A DNA stretch of 64,000 nt, taken from Halobacterium wangiae. Lineage in GTDB: Archaea > Halobacteriota > Halobacteria > Halobacteriales > Halobacteriaceae. This document shows positions 42,918-51,361 of the stretch, in pieces. The notes below the pieces were generated by a model, which was not told where the DNA came from, ran no database searches, and was given only the letters and a program-made list of their open reading frames with translations. The stretch covers positions 2,976,001 to 3,040,000 of the forward strand of contig NZ_CP089588.1 in assembly GCF_021249345.1 (NCBI RefSeq), read 5' to 3'. Positions within the stretch are counted from its first letter, which is position 1, and every line of letters starts with the position of its first letter. Made by a program: the position numbers and the translations under genes.

Positions 42918-43605
42918 GGTCGGCGACTTCGACGCCCGGCGCAATGAACTCCTCGGACAACAGCTCTCGGTTGCGCTCGGCGAGGACGCCCCACTCCGCG
43001 AGGCCCGCCCGGACCTGCTCGCGGTCGAACCCGATCTCCTTGCCGACGGCGAGCAGTTCCCGGGGGGCGCGCAGTTCGAGGTGGGAGGTCGGGTCTGCGC
43101 TCACGACGAACGGTGCGTCGTAGTAGAACACGAGTTCGCGGAGCTTCCGGAGGTCCCGCAGCGCCTGCACGCGCTCGCCACCGTTCGCGCGGAGCACGCC
43201 CGAGAGGTCGAACTCGATGCGGACGCCGTTCTCCTTCGCGGCCTTGACGACGACGTGGTTGACGTCGCCCCCGCCGCGCATCGGCCCCGCCAGCACGTCG
43301 ACCTTCGGGGACTCCGCGACGAACCGGTTCACTGGCGGCGTGCCGCCGCGCACGACCAACACGGTCGTCTGCTCGCGGAGGCTGGCGATGGAGCCGCTGG
43401 CGTGCGAGCGGTCCTCGGCGTCGATCTCCACGCCGTCGACGACGTCCACGCCGTACTCCTCGCGGACGGCGTCGAGGTCGGCGTCGGGGCGGGCGTCGCT
43501 CCGACTCCGCACCACGACGCCGTCGAAGCCGTCGCTGGCGGCGGTCAGCGCGAACCGCGCGACGGTGCTCTCGCCGTCTGGGTGGGCGTGGACGGCCTCG
43601 TACAC
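42901..43605 (-). CDS. RNase P protein component 3 (Rpp30)
   Basis: The GTG at 43605 gives 234 residues with a PHP-type TIM barrel: YEAVHAHPDGESTVARFALTA, the strand VDVLAGPMRGGGDVNHVVVKAA, and GVRIEFDLSGVLRANGGERV. Rpp30 pairs with Rpp14/Pop5 in RNase P. It heads the co-directional cluster Rpp30-methyltransferase-Rpp14-psmA-SBDS. Confidence 0.9.
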   Translation of the reverse strand: MYEAVHAHPDGESTVARFALTAASDGFDGVVVRSRSDARPDADLDAVREEYGVDVVDGVEIDAEDRSHASGSIASLREQTTVLVVRGGTPPVNRFVAESPKVDVLAGPMRGGGDVNHVVVKAAKENGVRIEFDLSGVLRANGGERVQALRDLRKLRELVFYYDAPFVVSADPTSHLELRAPRELLAVGKEIGFDREQVRAGLAEWGVLAERNRELLSEEFIAPGVEVADHEEDA

Positions 43606-43628
43606 GCACTCCCGTTGGACGCCCCCTC

Positions 43629-43636
43629 GTAAAAAC
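43629..43636 (-). promoter_or_regulatory. TATA-like box for the RNase P cluster
   Basis: GTTTTTAC (minus strand) is about 23 nt upstream of the GTG at 43605. Confidence 0.5.
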
Positions 43637-43719
43637 GGGTGCGGTCCGGGCGCCGGTTAGGGGCGGCCAAACGTGTTAGGCAGGCACCAACTATCTCGAT
43701 CGTACCCGTACTCGACAGT

Positions 43720-43905
43720 ATGACAGAGAGTACCGAGAACGCGACCTGGGACGACCCCGAGGCGTGCCCGTTCTGTGGCGAACGGCTCCGGAACGGCGGC
43801 GCGGGGTTCGTCGAACACGCGGACGCGAACGCCGACTGCAGGACGCGCTTCGACGAGTGGCGGGCGAACGTCGCGGGCGACGTAAACCCCGAGTGGTCCG
43901 GGTAG
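43720..43905 (+). CDS. Small zinc-finger protein
   Basis: The ATG at 43720 gives 61 residues with CPFCGERLRNGGAGFVEH and a second knuckle ending NADC, a C-x2-C...H...C pattern. This is a haloarchaeal small zinc protein (I recall DUF7501-type) of unknown role. It is convergent with the next gene. Confidence 0.7.
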   Translation: MTESTENATWDDPEACPFCGERLRNGGAGFVEHADANADCRTRFDEWRANVAGDVNPEWSG

Positions 43906-43921
43906 CAGGACAGTCGCGTCG

Positions 43922-44341
43922 TCAGGCCAGCGCGTCGCGGGCGTTCTCCACGGCGGCCTCCTTGTTCGCGGGGTAGGCCTCGACTTTCGCGCGCAGGGAG
44001 ATGCCGTTGCCGAGGCGCGCGTCCCCGAGGAACGCCTCCTGCTTGTCGAGGTGGACGAACAGCGAGCAGTTGTCGTCGACGCGCTGGTCGAGTTCCGCGC
44101 GGATGCGGTCGATGTCCGCGCCGTCGCGCAACTGGCCGAGGACGTGGCGCATCTCGTCGGCGCGCTCGACGCGTGCGGAGAGCACCACGATACGGTCGCC
44201 GTGGTGGCCCTCGGACTCGGCGCGTTCGAGTTCGACGTCCTCGGGGAGGAAGTGCCGGAGGGCGTCGGCGACGCGGTTCTCGTCCTCCGTGTCGTAGCAG
44301 AACGCCCGGAGGTCGACGTAGTGGAACGGAACCTCGCTCAT
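43922..44341 (-). CDS. RNA-binding protein (COG1325-like)
   Basis: The 139-residue protein starts VPFHYVDLRAFCYDTEDENRVADALRHFLP and is an alpha-beta RNA-binding family that I recall as COG1325, predicted to be exosome-related. Typical blocks are HHGDRIVVLSARVERADEM and LFVHLDKQEAFLGDARLGNG. Its target is unknown. It is followed by a small SH3-like gene and then the PolB2 operon, all on the minus strand. Confidence 0.8.
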   Translation of the reverse strand: MSEVPFHYVDLRAFCYDTEDENRVADALRHFLPEDVELERAESEGHHGDRIVVLSARVERADEMRHVLGQLRDGADIDRIRAELDQRVDDNCSLFVHLDKQEAFLGDARLGNGISLRAKVEAYPANKEAAVENARDALA

Positions 44342-44400
44342 TGGCCCTGGCTACTCACCGGACGCCTAAAAGGGACGCTACTGCGGGTCGCTGTACGGCG

Positions 44401-44619
44401 CTACTCCTCGCTGTCTTCTTCCGCGTCCTCGACGTCCTCGCCGTCGGCGGCTTCGAGGTTGTCCGAGGGGACGCCGGCCTCCTGGCCGTCCTCGAAGCTG
44501 ACGGTGTAGTTCGGCTCGCCGAACATCGTGTCGACGACCTGCGTGACCGTGCCGGTCTGGCCGTCGTACTCGCTGTGCTTGTCGTGCAGGACGACTTCGT
44601 CGTCTTCCTCGAAGCTCAT
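44401..44619 (-). CDS. Small SH3-like barrel protein
   Basis: The ATG at 44619 gives 72 residues, with MSFEEDDEVVLHDKHSEYDG and the strand-rich GTVTQVVDTMFGEPNYTVSFEDG followed by an acidic tail. The pattern fits a small SH3-like or KOW-type barrel, as seen in DUF1918-like or L21e-like proteins. Binding partner unknown. Confidence 0.6.
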   Translation of the reverse strand: MSFEEDDEVVLHDKHSEYDGQTGTVTQVVDTMFGEPNYTVSFEDGQEAGVPSDNLEAADGEDVEDAEEDSEE

Positions 44620-44667
44620 ACCACTGGCTTCCGTCGGCCCGCTCAAAAACACCCCGATTCCGCGCCC

Positions 44668-46770
44668 TCAGAACGACGACAGCGTGACGTCGCGCGTCCC
44701 CCGTAACTCGCGCTCCACACGCGAGCGGTCCCAACCGAACGGCGAGAGTACGGTCGCTGCGGCGCGCACGAGGCGGTCGGCGTAGTGGTCGGCGTCGTAG
44801 TCCGCGCAGTCCTCGAACGGGAGACGGACGCGTCGCCGGCCGTCCGCGTCGTCGGCCACGACCACGTACTCGACGCTCTGTCCCGGGTGGCGCTCGATGC
44901 CGTGTGCCTCGTACCGGCGGAGCGCCCCGACCGTGCGCGTCTCCCGGTCGTACTCGCCCGCTGGCTTCGACGCGCGCCGCGTCACCACGAGGTCCGCGGG
45001 AGCCACGTCGCCCGCGCGGAGCGTCGCGAGGTCCCGGGAGAGCGCGTCCACCACGACGCCCGGGTCGCCGCGGTCGAGGACGCGCAGCCACTCGCGCTGG
45101 CAGTCCGCGACGAACGGCGGCGTCGAGCGGCGCCGCGCCTCCACGCCCCGGAGTTTGTAGTCGTCTGCCCCAGCGACCTTCCCGAAGTACGACGTGAGCG
45201 CGCCACCGCCGCCGTCGCGTCGCGGTACGAAACAGACCCAGTCGTAGTGGCCGTCGCGTTCGAGGCGGACGCGCAGGTCGTCGGTAACGCGCTCGCAGAC
45301 GGCGTCCAGTGGCTCCGGGTCGTCGCCTGGCGTCACCCAGACGCTGTCGACGATGGCGTGGACGACGTGCCAGCCGGCGGCCTCCAGGGCCTCCTTCGCC
45401 GAGAAGAGGATGTCTCGCGCGTAGGCGTTGATGGCCTCGTGGCACTCGATGCGACCGAACTTGCTGTTCCGGTAGCCCTGGTAGCCGAAACACGACACCA
45501 GCACCCACTTGATGGCCGCCGACTCGGCCTCCAGGCGCTCGTCGTCGTCGCCGCCGCCCTCTGCCGCCAGTTCGCGCTTGATCTCGGCGCGGTCGTCGAG
45601 CAGCGGGCCGAGCACGTCCGCGAGGAAGCCACGCTCCGGACAGAGGTTGTAGTCGAGTTCCGGCACCACCGTCCGGTCGGGGTGGCACTCACAGAGCACG
45701 GTGTCGGGGCTGACGTTGTACTCGCGGATGATGGTCGGGTACAGCGACGCGAAGTCCACCGCGTACACGTCCTCGTGGCGGCCGACCTCCGGCGCGAGCG
45801 TCGTGCCGCCGCGGTCCGCCGCGTGGAGCGTGCGCGCGTCGGTGAACTGCTCGGGTTCCCACTTGTTCCACGGCACCAGCACGCCGCGGTCGAGGGCCTC
45901 CCGGGTCTGCATCGCGGTGAGGACGTTCCCGATGCTCGCCCACCCGGCCTCCTCGATGGGCTTCCACGAGCGCTCGACGAGGTAGCGCAGGCCAGCGAGG
46001 CCGGACTGTCCCCAGAGGAAGCTGTTGGACTCGTCCAGGACGGCCCGCCCCGGCACCGTGTACCGGGCGGGCGAGTGGCCGGTGCGCCCGTAGCTCTCGT
46101 ACGTGTTCGCGCCCGAGAGCTGGGTGACGCCGCCCGCCTCGCGGCCCCACTGCAGCGACACCCCGACCTTGCTCGCGCGGTCGGCGACGAGGTCGAGGAG
46201 ACCACCGTGGCTCACCACCAGCACGTCGGGGTTCTCGCGCTCGATGCGGGTCGCCAGCGTGCGCAGGACGGCTGGTTCGTCGCCCGCGACGCGCTCGCCG
46301 TCGATCCGGAGTTCGGTGAGGTCGCCGTCGGCGAGCGCGCGGGCTGTCGTCCGCACCGCGAGCGTGCGCAACTCGCGGGCGGGCGTCGGGTCCGTCCCCG
46401 TCTCCACGCAGTACCGGAATCCGGGCGAGAGGTCGACGTTGTACAGCCGGAACGTGCCGGGGGCGCGGCCGCGCTCATGGCGCTCGCGCACCTCCCGGGC
46501 GAGCGTCCGGACCTCCCGGACGCGGTCGACGTCCACCGCCAGCACCTCCGTCCGGTCGTCGGCGTGCAGGTCGAGGAAACGCTCGACCCAGCGGAGTTCG
46601 GCGACCTTCGGGTCGTCTGCGAGCGCGTCCGCGAGCGACCCGAGCACGCCGTCGGTGGCGTGGACGAACACGGTCGGCCGGTAGTCGGTGTCGCGTTCGG
46701 CGCGCGCCCCGTCCGCGGTGAGGTGCCACGCCGTCACGCCGTCCTCGTCCACGTCGAAGGCGTACGCCAT
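44668..46770 (-). CDS. Family B DNA polymerase, PolB2 type
   Basis: The 700-residue protein is shorter than replicative PolB (about 780-900 plus). Motif A DFASLYPTII is intact and motif B KWVLVSCFGYQGYRNSKFG is good, but motif C reads HAIVDSVWV: the catalytic Asp of YxDTDS-type motifs is kept while the first Asp is Ile. The N-terminal exonuclease motifs (DxE and the later Asp) are not visible. This fits archaeal PolB2, reported to act in damage tolerance. Its start overlaps the 80-residue gene (TGATG). Confidence 0.92.
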   Translation of the reverse strand: MAYAFDVDEDGVTAWHLTADGARAERDTDYRPTVFVHATDGVLGSLADALADDPKVAELRWVERFLDLHADDRTEVLAVDVDRVREVRTLAREVRERHERGRAPGTFRLYNVDLSPGFRYCVETGTDPTPARELRTLAVRTTARALADGDLTELRIDGERVAGDEPAVLRTLATRIERENPDVLVVSHGGLLDLVADRASKVGVSLQWGREAGGVTQLSGANTYESYGRTGHSPARYTVPGRAVLDESNSFLWGQSGLAGLRYLVERSWKPIEEAGWASIGNVLTAMQTREALDRGVLVPWNKWEPEQFTDARTLHAADRGGTTLAPEVGRHEDVYAVDFASLYPTIIREYNVSPDTVLCECHPDRTVVPELDYNLCPERGFLADVLGPLLDDRAEIKRELAAEGGGDDDERLEAESAAIKWVLVSCFGYQGYRNSKFGRIECHEAINAYARDILFSAKEALEAAGWHVVHAIVDSVWVTPGDDPEPLDAVCERVTDDLRVRLERDGHYDWVCFVPRRDGGGGALTSYFGKVAGADDYKLRGVEARRRSTPPFVADCQREWLRVLDRGDPGVVVDALSRDLATLRAGDVAPADLVVTRRASKPAGEYDRETRTVGALRRYEAHGIERHPGQSVEYVVVADDADGRRRVRLPFEDCADYDADHYADRLVRAAATVLSPFGWDRSRVERELRGTRDVTLSSF

Positions 46771-47012
46771 CAGTCGAGGCGCTCGCGGAGCTCCCGGAGC
46801 GCCGCCTCCTGGGCGACCAGCATCGAGAGGATGGCGGCGCGCTCCGGGTCGACGGCGTTCAGGTGGCCGGCGGCGTGGGCGTGGTTCCGGGCGCGCTCGA
46901 ACACGCGGTCGAAGTCCTGCTTGCGCTCGCGGCGGAGCGCCCGCCGGAACGACTGGCAGCGCTGCTCGTAGGCGTCGAGGTGGTCGCGGTACGTCGCGTT
47001 CGTGCGCCCCAT
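46770..47012 (-). CDS. Small helical protein of the PolB2 cassette
   Basis: The 80-residue protein is highly helical and charged: YRDHLDAYEQRCQSFRRALRRERKQDF, then a His/Ala-rich segment RARNHAHAAGHLNAVDPERA, and a final helix ILSMLVAQEAALRELRERLD. I do not recognise a named family. It overlaps both neighbours by one nt, so it is tightly coupled to the RecA-like gene upstream and PolB2 downstream and probably forms a complex with one of them. Confidence 0.75.
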   Translation of the reverse strand: MGRTNATYRDHLDAYEQRCQSFRRALRRERKQDFDRVFERARNHAHAAGHLNAVDPERAAILSMLVAQEAALRELRERLD

Positions 47013-47641
47013 CAGGCCACCACCTCCGGTTCCGGGGCCGCGACGCGCTCGGCCACCCGGCCCGCGATGTCGACCCAGTACGGGATGGTGGTCTGCCAGC
47101 CTCGTCGCGTCCAGTACGCCGTCGTCTCGACGTCCTCGCCCTCGAAGCGCGGCCCGAACTGCGTCTCCTCCACCGAGAGTTCGGCGTCCGCGTAGTCGGC
47201 GACCCGGTCGTCGTCCGTGGCGGTCACGAGCACCGGCACGTCCCGCGCGTCGGCGAGCGCCGAGAGCGTGGACAGCGACGCCGTCCGTAGTCGCTCGGCC
47301 TCGCAGGCGAGCAGGTCGTCGTCCCGGTAGCAGTCGTCTACCGCGGGCGCGACGACGAGACTGGTCGGCCGCCGGGCGTCGGCCACCAGCTGGCGGACGA
47401 GCGCGTGGTGCTGGTGGGCGGTGAACGCGCGCGCCACCTGCACCTGGTCGAGGACGCGGTGGGAGCGCGCGGCGTCGGCGAGCGCGTACGTCGAGGCGTG
47501 GTTCCGGGCGTCCACCCAGCGAGCGGGGCCGTCGCGGCGGTCCAGTGCGGCGACGACGAGCGCCGCGATTCCGCCGCGGTCGCCGCCCCGGAGCAGTGTC
47601 ACGCCCGAGTCGAGCGTCGGCAGTGGGTCTGCGCGTGGCAT
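47012..47641 (-). CDS. RecA/RadA-like protein lacking Walker A (PolB2 cassette)
   Basis: The ATG at 47641 gives 209 residues (MPRADPLPTLDSGVTLLRGG). The fold pattern is RecA-like: a strand where Walker A should lie reads LLRGGDRGGIAALVV, without the GK[T/S] signature, and the later strand SLVVAPAVDDCYRDDD fits a Walker B. The C-terminal half follows RadA paralogues (RVLDQVQVARAFTAHQHHALV, DVPVLVTATDDDRVADYADA). It resembles inactive RecA relatives such as bacterial ImuA in layout. It is the first gene of the PolB2 operon. Confidence 0.75.
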   Translation of the reverse strand: MPRADPLPTLDSGVTLLRGGDRGGIAALVVAALDRRDGPARWVDARNHASTYALADAARSHRVLDQVQVARAFTAHQHHALVRQLVADARRPTSLVVAPAVDDCYRDDDLLACEAERLRTASLSTLSALADARDVPVLVTATDDDRVADYADAELSVEETQFGPRFEGEDVETTAYWTRRGWQTTIPYWVDIAGRVAERVAAPEPEVVA

Positions 47642-47662
47642 ACTCGAATCGAGTGTCGACAC
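47642..47662. promoter_or_regulatory. Overlapping palindromes at the PolB2 cassette start
   Basis: ACTCGAATCGAGT (47642-47654, arms of 6 with a 1-nt spacer) and GTGTCGACAC (47653-47662, perfect) lie directly upstream of the ATG at 47641. Both could be a repressor operator controlling the RecA-like/PolB2 genes, and are also near the divergent RDD gene. No LexA-type consensus is known for haloarchaea, so this is a pattern only. Confidence 0.4.
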
Positions 47663-47757
47663 GGCGGATAACGCACCGCCAGCCCCGTAGTGAAAGTGAA
47701 AGTAGACGGCGCTATCCGGATGCAAACGTGTATGTGACGGCGCTCCGTGCGGCGCGT

Positions 47758-48216
47758 ATGACCGGTTCGGGCGACCTCGACCACTGCGGTGTGGGCATCC
47801 GCGGCGTGGCGGTGGCCATCGACTCGTTCGTCTGGTTCGTGCTCCTGTTCGTCGCCGTGTTTCCGGTCGCCGCCGTCACCGGCGACGTCTCGACGTCCGG
47901 CGGGACGACGAACGCAGACCTGAGCGGGACGCCCGCCGTCGTCGCACTGGCGCTGTGGCTCGCACTCGGCGTCGGTTACCACGCGCTGCTGGAGTGGCGG
48001 TACGGCAGGACGGTCGGGAAGTACCTCGTGAAGATCCGTGCGACGAGCGCGGACGGGTCGTCGCTCTCGCTCCGGGAGGCGGTGGTGCGCAACGCACTGC
48101 GCCTCGTCGACTGGCTCCCGCTGTGCTACGCTGTCGGCATCGCTGCCGTCCTCACGTCGGGCCGTGCGCAGCGACTCGGCGACCGCGTCGCCGACACTGT
48201 CGTCGTCCGAGACTGA
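47758..48216 (+). CDS. RDD-family membrane protein
   Basis: The ATG at 47758 gives 152 residues. It shows an RDD pattern: GIRGVAVAIDSFVWFVLLF, then ALWLALGVGYHALLEWRYG, TVGKYLVKIRATSADGSSL and the C-terminal RAQRLGDRVADTVVV, where the Arg-Asp pair appears. Three to four hydrophobic segments are present. RDD proteins are sodium/proton antiporters or transport-related; the precise role is unknown. It is divergent from the PolB2 operon. Confidence 0.82.
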   Translation: MTGSGDLDHCGVGIRGVAVAIDSFVWFVLLFVAVFPVAAVTGDVSTSGGTTNADLSGTPAVVALALWLALGVGYHALLEWRYGRTVGKYLVKIRATSADGSSLSLREAVVRNALRLVDWLPLCYAVGIAAVLTSGRAQRLGDRVADTVVVRD

Positions 48217-48219
48217 CCC

Positions 48220-49047
48220 TCACTCCGATCCGAACGTCTTCCCCTCGCGCTCCTCGGCGCCCATCCGCCGGAGCGCCGCCCGCGAGTTGCTCGCCTCGTA
48301 GCCGAAGAACACGTCCTTCGCGTACTCGTCGGCCACCTCCGCGGCGTGGACGAGGTTCTCCACGTCGACGTTGACCGCGTACAGTTCGATGCTGAGCGGC
48401 GCGTCGAGGGCGTCCTGGAACCCCGAGGCGATGGTCTCCAGCCAGTACGTCGTCCCGTAGTGGGTGTCGTACAGCGGGACGACGAACTCGTCGACGTACG
48501 CCGAGAGCGCGTCCAGGTCGAGGCCCGCGCGCTCGTAGAGGTGACCCGGGTACGGGTCGGGGTAGAGCGTGAGGTACGTCCGGCCGGGAATGCGGTCGGC
48601 GGCCTCGGCGACGAACTCCGTGATGACGCTCGCGCGCCAGTCGTACCAGTCGTCGACGTCGCTCTCCGAGAACGCAGTCTCACACCGCTCGCAGTGGCAG
48701 TACTCGGCGCGTGGGAAGCCGACGTCGTCGAGGCGCACGTCCTCGTTGAGTTCCGCGCACGTCTCGATCACGGTGAGCACGCCGGTCCGGTAGTCCTCGG
48801 CGAGCGGGCAGATGTACGCCCAGTCGAAGTACGGCTGCTCGCGGGTGGCCCGGTTGCCCTCGTCGTCGACGGGGACGAGGTCGGGTTCGGTGCCCGCGGT
48901 GGCGTTGTCCCCGAAGCAGGAGACCATGTTGACCGCGTTCTCCACGGGGTCGGTGTGCCGGCCGGTGACGTCCTTGACCTCGTAGAACGCGCGGTCGAAC
49001 TCCGGCCAGTCGAGTTCCTCGGCGTTTCGGGTGACGACGCCGTACAT
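48220..49047 (-). CDS. Conserved haloarchaeal protein of unknown function
   Basis: The 275-residue soluble protein has several Cys and Trp (CPLAEDYR, YCHCERCETAFSE) and a barrel-like alternation (LTLYPDPYPGHLYERAGLDL, VDEFVVPLYDTHYGTTYWLE, and LSIELYAVNVDVENL). It reminds me of glycoside-hydrolase-like TIM-barrel proteins but I cannot name the catalytic residues. A CxCxxC (YCHCERC) motif may bind metal. Convergent with the RDD gene. Confidence 0.6.
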   Translation of the reverse strand: MYGVVTRNAEELDWPEFDRAFYEVKDVTGRHTDPVENAVNMVSCFGDNATAGTEPDLVPVDDEGNRATREQPYFDWAYICPLAEDYRTGVLTVIETCAELNEDVRLDDVGFPRAEYCHCERCETAFSESDVDDWYDWRASVITEFVAEAADRIPGRTYLTLYPDPYPGHLYERAGLDLDALSAYVDEFVVPLYDTHYGTTYWLETIASGFQDALDAPLSIELYAVNVDVENLVHAAEVADEYAKDVFFGYEASNSRAALRRMGAEEREGKTFGSE

Positions 49048-49111
49048 GAGACAGGGTTGACTGCGCGACCGCGTAAGTCGTTCGGAAAGAGAACCGCGAG
49101 AGACGTGTCCG

Positions 49112-49228
49112 TCAGTCGATGCGGTCGACGCCGTCGTCGACAGGTTCGGCGTCGCCGCCGAGGAAGAGCTTCCAGACCAGCGCGATCACGACGAGGGCGA
49201 GCGCGAACTTCAGCAGTTTTCCTGCCAT
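49112..49228 (-). CDS. Small single-helix membrane protein
   Basis: A 38-residue ORF starts at ATG 49228 and ends at 49112. It has one hydrophobic helix (LLKFALALVVIALVWKLFLGG) and an acidic tail (DAEPVDDGVDRID). Similar mini membrane proteins occur in haloarchaea as conserved hypotheticals. Its function is unknown. Confidence 0.55.
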   Translation of the reverse strand: MAGKLLKFALALVVIALVWKLFLGGDAEPVDDGVDRID

Positions 49229-49268
49229 AGCTGCTAGTATCGTGCGAGCAACTAAACGCTTTGTGGGC

Positions 49269-49727
49269 TCAGTTCTGCAGGTAGTCGGTGACGTCCTCGC
49301 GGACGATCTCGCCGCAGTACTCACAGCGGAGCCCGTCGTCGAGCACGGCGAACGCCGCCTGGACGGGTTCGCCGGCGTTCGTGATGCAGTCGCGGTTCGG
49401 ACAGCGCAGGACGTCGGTGACCCGGTCGGGGCGTTCGACCTGGCGCTTCTCGACCACGTCGTAGTCCCGGATGATGTTGATGGTGGCCTCCGGTGCGATG
49501 AGCGACAGCACCTCCAGTTCGGAGTCGCTGAGCTCCCGGCCCTCGACTTTCACCACGTCCTTGCGCCCCATCCGGTCGGAGGGGACGTTCATGCCGAGGC
49601 TGACGGTCGCGTCGTCGTGGCCGTCGATGCCCAGCAGTGAGAGCACGTGGAGGGCCGCGCCGGCGGTGACGTGGTCGACGACGGTGCCGCTCTGGATCTT
49701 CGAGACGCGGAGTTTTGTGTCTGTCAT
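49269..49727 (-). CDS. pyrI: Aspartate carbamoyltransferase regulatory chain
   Basis: The 152-residue protein has the ATP/CTP-binding N-terminal domain ([22 protein letters not shown]) and the C-terminal zinc domain ([15 protein letters not shown]...[10 protein letters not shown] with four Cys). It binds the catalytic chain and gives allosteric control. It overlaps pyrB by 4 nt, so pyrI is upstream in the operon and pyrB lies at the 5' end of the transcript. Confidence 0.95.
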   Translation of the reverse strand: MTDTKLRVSKIQSGTVVDHVTAGAALHVLSLLGIDGHDDATVSLGMNVPSDRMGRKDVVKVEGRELSDSELEVLSLIAPEATINIIRDYDVVEKRQVERPDRVTDVLRCPNRDCITNAGEPVQAAFAVLDDGLRCEYCGEIVREDVTDYLQN

Positions 49728-50626
49728 AGCAGGAGGTCGAGGAGGGCCATTCGGACCGGGACGCCGTTGTGTGCCTGTTCGAAGTACGTCGCGTTCGGGC
49801 TGTCGTCGACCTCGGCAGCAATCTCGTCGACGCGCGGGAGGGGGTGCATCACCGCCAGGTCGTCCTTCGCCGCCTCCAGCGTCTCGGCGGTGATGCGGTA
49901 CTCGCCGGCGACCGCCTCGTACTCGTCCTCGTCCGGGAACCGCTCGCGCTGGATGCGCGTCACGTAGAGCACGTCGAGGTTCGGCAACACGTCCTCGAGT
50001 TCCTCGTGTTCGCGGACCTGCGCGCCGGCCTCGTGGAGGTCGTAGCGGACACTCCGCGGGAGGCGGAGGCTCTCGGGGCTGACGAAGTGCTGGCGGACGT
50101 CGAAGTTCGTGAGCGCGTGCGCCAGCGAGTGGACCGTCCGGCCGTACTTCAGGTCGCCCATGATGCCGATCGAGAGGTCCTCGAGGCCCGCCTGCTCGCG
50201 GATGGTGTAGAGGTCCAGCAGCGTCTGGCTCGGGTGGTGACCGGCGCCGTCGCCGGCGTTCACGACCGGCACGTCGACGTAGTCGCTGGCGAGTTTCGCG
50301 GCGCCCTGCTTCGGGTGGCGCAGGACGAGGGCGTCGGCGTACCCCTCGACGACCCGGACGGTGTCCGCGAGCGACTCGCCCTTCTTCACCGACGACGACT
50401 CGACGGAGCCCATGTCGACGACGTCGCCGCCGAGGCGCTTGGCGGCCGCCTCGAAACTCATCTTCGTGCGCGTGCTCGGTTCGAAGAAGCAGAGCGCGAG
50501 CAACTTCCCCGCGTGCAGGTCGCTCGCACCCTCGAGGTCCGCGTCGAACTCCGCAGCCCTGTCGAGCACCGTCTCGACGTCGGCCCGGGAGAGCTGTTTG
50601 GCGGTGAGGAGGTGGTCGTGACGCAT
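49724..50626 (-). CDS. pyrB: Aspartate carbamoyltransferase catalytic chain
   Basis: The ATG at 50626 gives 300 residues. Carbamoyl-phosphate site [18 protein letters not shown], and the aspartate-binding [23 protein letters not shown] are visible. It joins carbamoyl phosphate and aspartate in pyrimidine synthesis. It is transcribed before pyrI in the same strand order and overlaps it by 4 nt. Confidence 0.97.
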   Translation of the reverse strand: MRHDHLLTAKQLSRADVETVLDRAAEFDADLEGASDLHAGKLLALCFFEPSTRTKMSFEAAAKRLGGDVVDMGSVESSSVKKGESLADTVRVVEGYADALVLRHPKQGAAKLASDYVDVPVVNAGDGAGHHPSQTLLDLYTIREQAGLEDLSIGIMGDLKYGRTVHSLAHALTNFDVRQHFVSPESLRLPRSVRYDLHEAGAQVREHEELEDVLPNLDVLYVTRIQRERFPDEDEYEAVAGEYRITAETLEAAKDDLAVMHPLPRVDEIAAEVDDSPNATYFEQAHNGVPVRMALLDLLL

Positions 50627-50699
50627 CGGTGGAGAGCGCGACGCCCAGGAGCGTAAAACTCTCGGAGTGGTCTCGGAGTGGCCCGGAGGTTCAAGTGCG

Positions 50700-51334
50700 A
50701 TGACGGGACCACTGCGCGTCGTGTTGGCAGTCGCTGGCGGTAAAGGTGGCAGCGGCAAGACGACCACCGCACTCGGTGTGGCGTCCGCGCTCGCCCAGCG
50801 GCGGCGCCGGCCGCTGGTCGTGGACTGCGACCTCGACGCGACGAACCTCCACCTCCGCGCGGGCGTCCCGCGGGACCCGGGAATCGACGCCGGAACCGAC
50901 CCCGCCGCGGTCGCCCACGAGTCCGCGGTCGTCCCGGGAGTGGACGTCCTCCCCGCAGGGAGCGCCGACGGCGACGTGCTCGACGAGGTGCTCCCGCGAC
51001 TCCCCGACGACCGACCTGTCGTTCTCGACTGTCCGGCGGGCGCGAGCGAGGCCGCGGCGCGACCGCTCCGCGCTGCGAGCGGCTGTCTGGTCGTCGCCAC
51101 TCGCGGCCGCGAGAGCGTCGAGGACGCGGTCAAGACGCGGCGATGGCACGGGCAGTCGGCACGCCGGTTCGCGGTGTCGCGGTTTCTCGCGAACGGTCGG
51201 TCCCCAGGGGGCTCGCTCGCGCCCTCGACGCACAGCGGGTCGTCCCCGTCCCGACTGCAGGAGAGCCTCTCGGGAGCCCGGAGACGGACGCAGCGCACGC
51301 GAAACTGGCGGTCTGCGCGGAGCCAAATAGTTAA
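50700..51334 (+). pseudogene. MinD/ParA-like ATPase with one-base frameshift
   Basis: The ATG at 50700 opens [21 protein letters not shown], a deviant Walker A ATPase of the MinD/ParA type, with [18 protein letters not shown] next. At about 51137 the frame breaks: VEDAVKT is followed by R-R-W, whereas one frame over the sequence continues [20 protein letters not shown] to a stop at 51334. One missing G at a CGGCGG-like run explains this. The restored protein would have 211 residues. It is either a sequencing error or a real mutation. Confidence 0.8.
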
Positions 51335-51361
51335 CTTGCAGCGGTTCGTTGCGGACAACGA

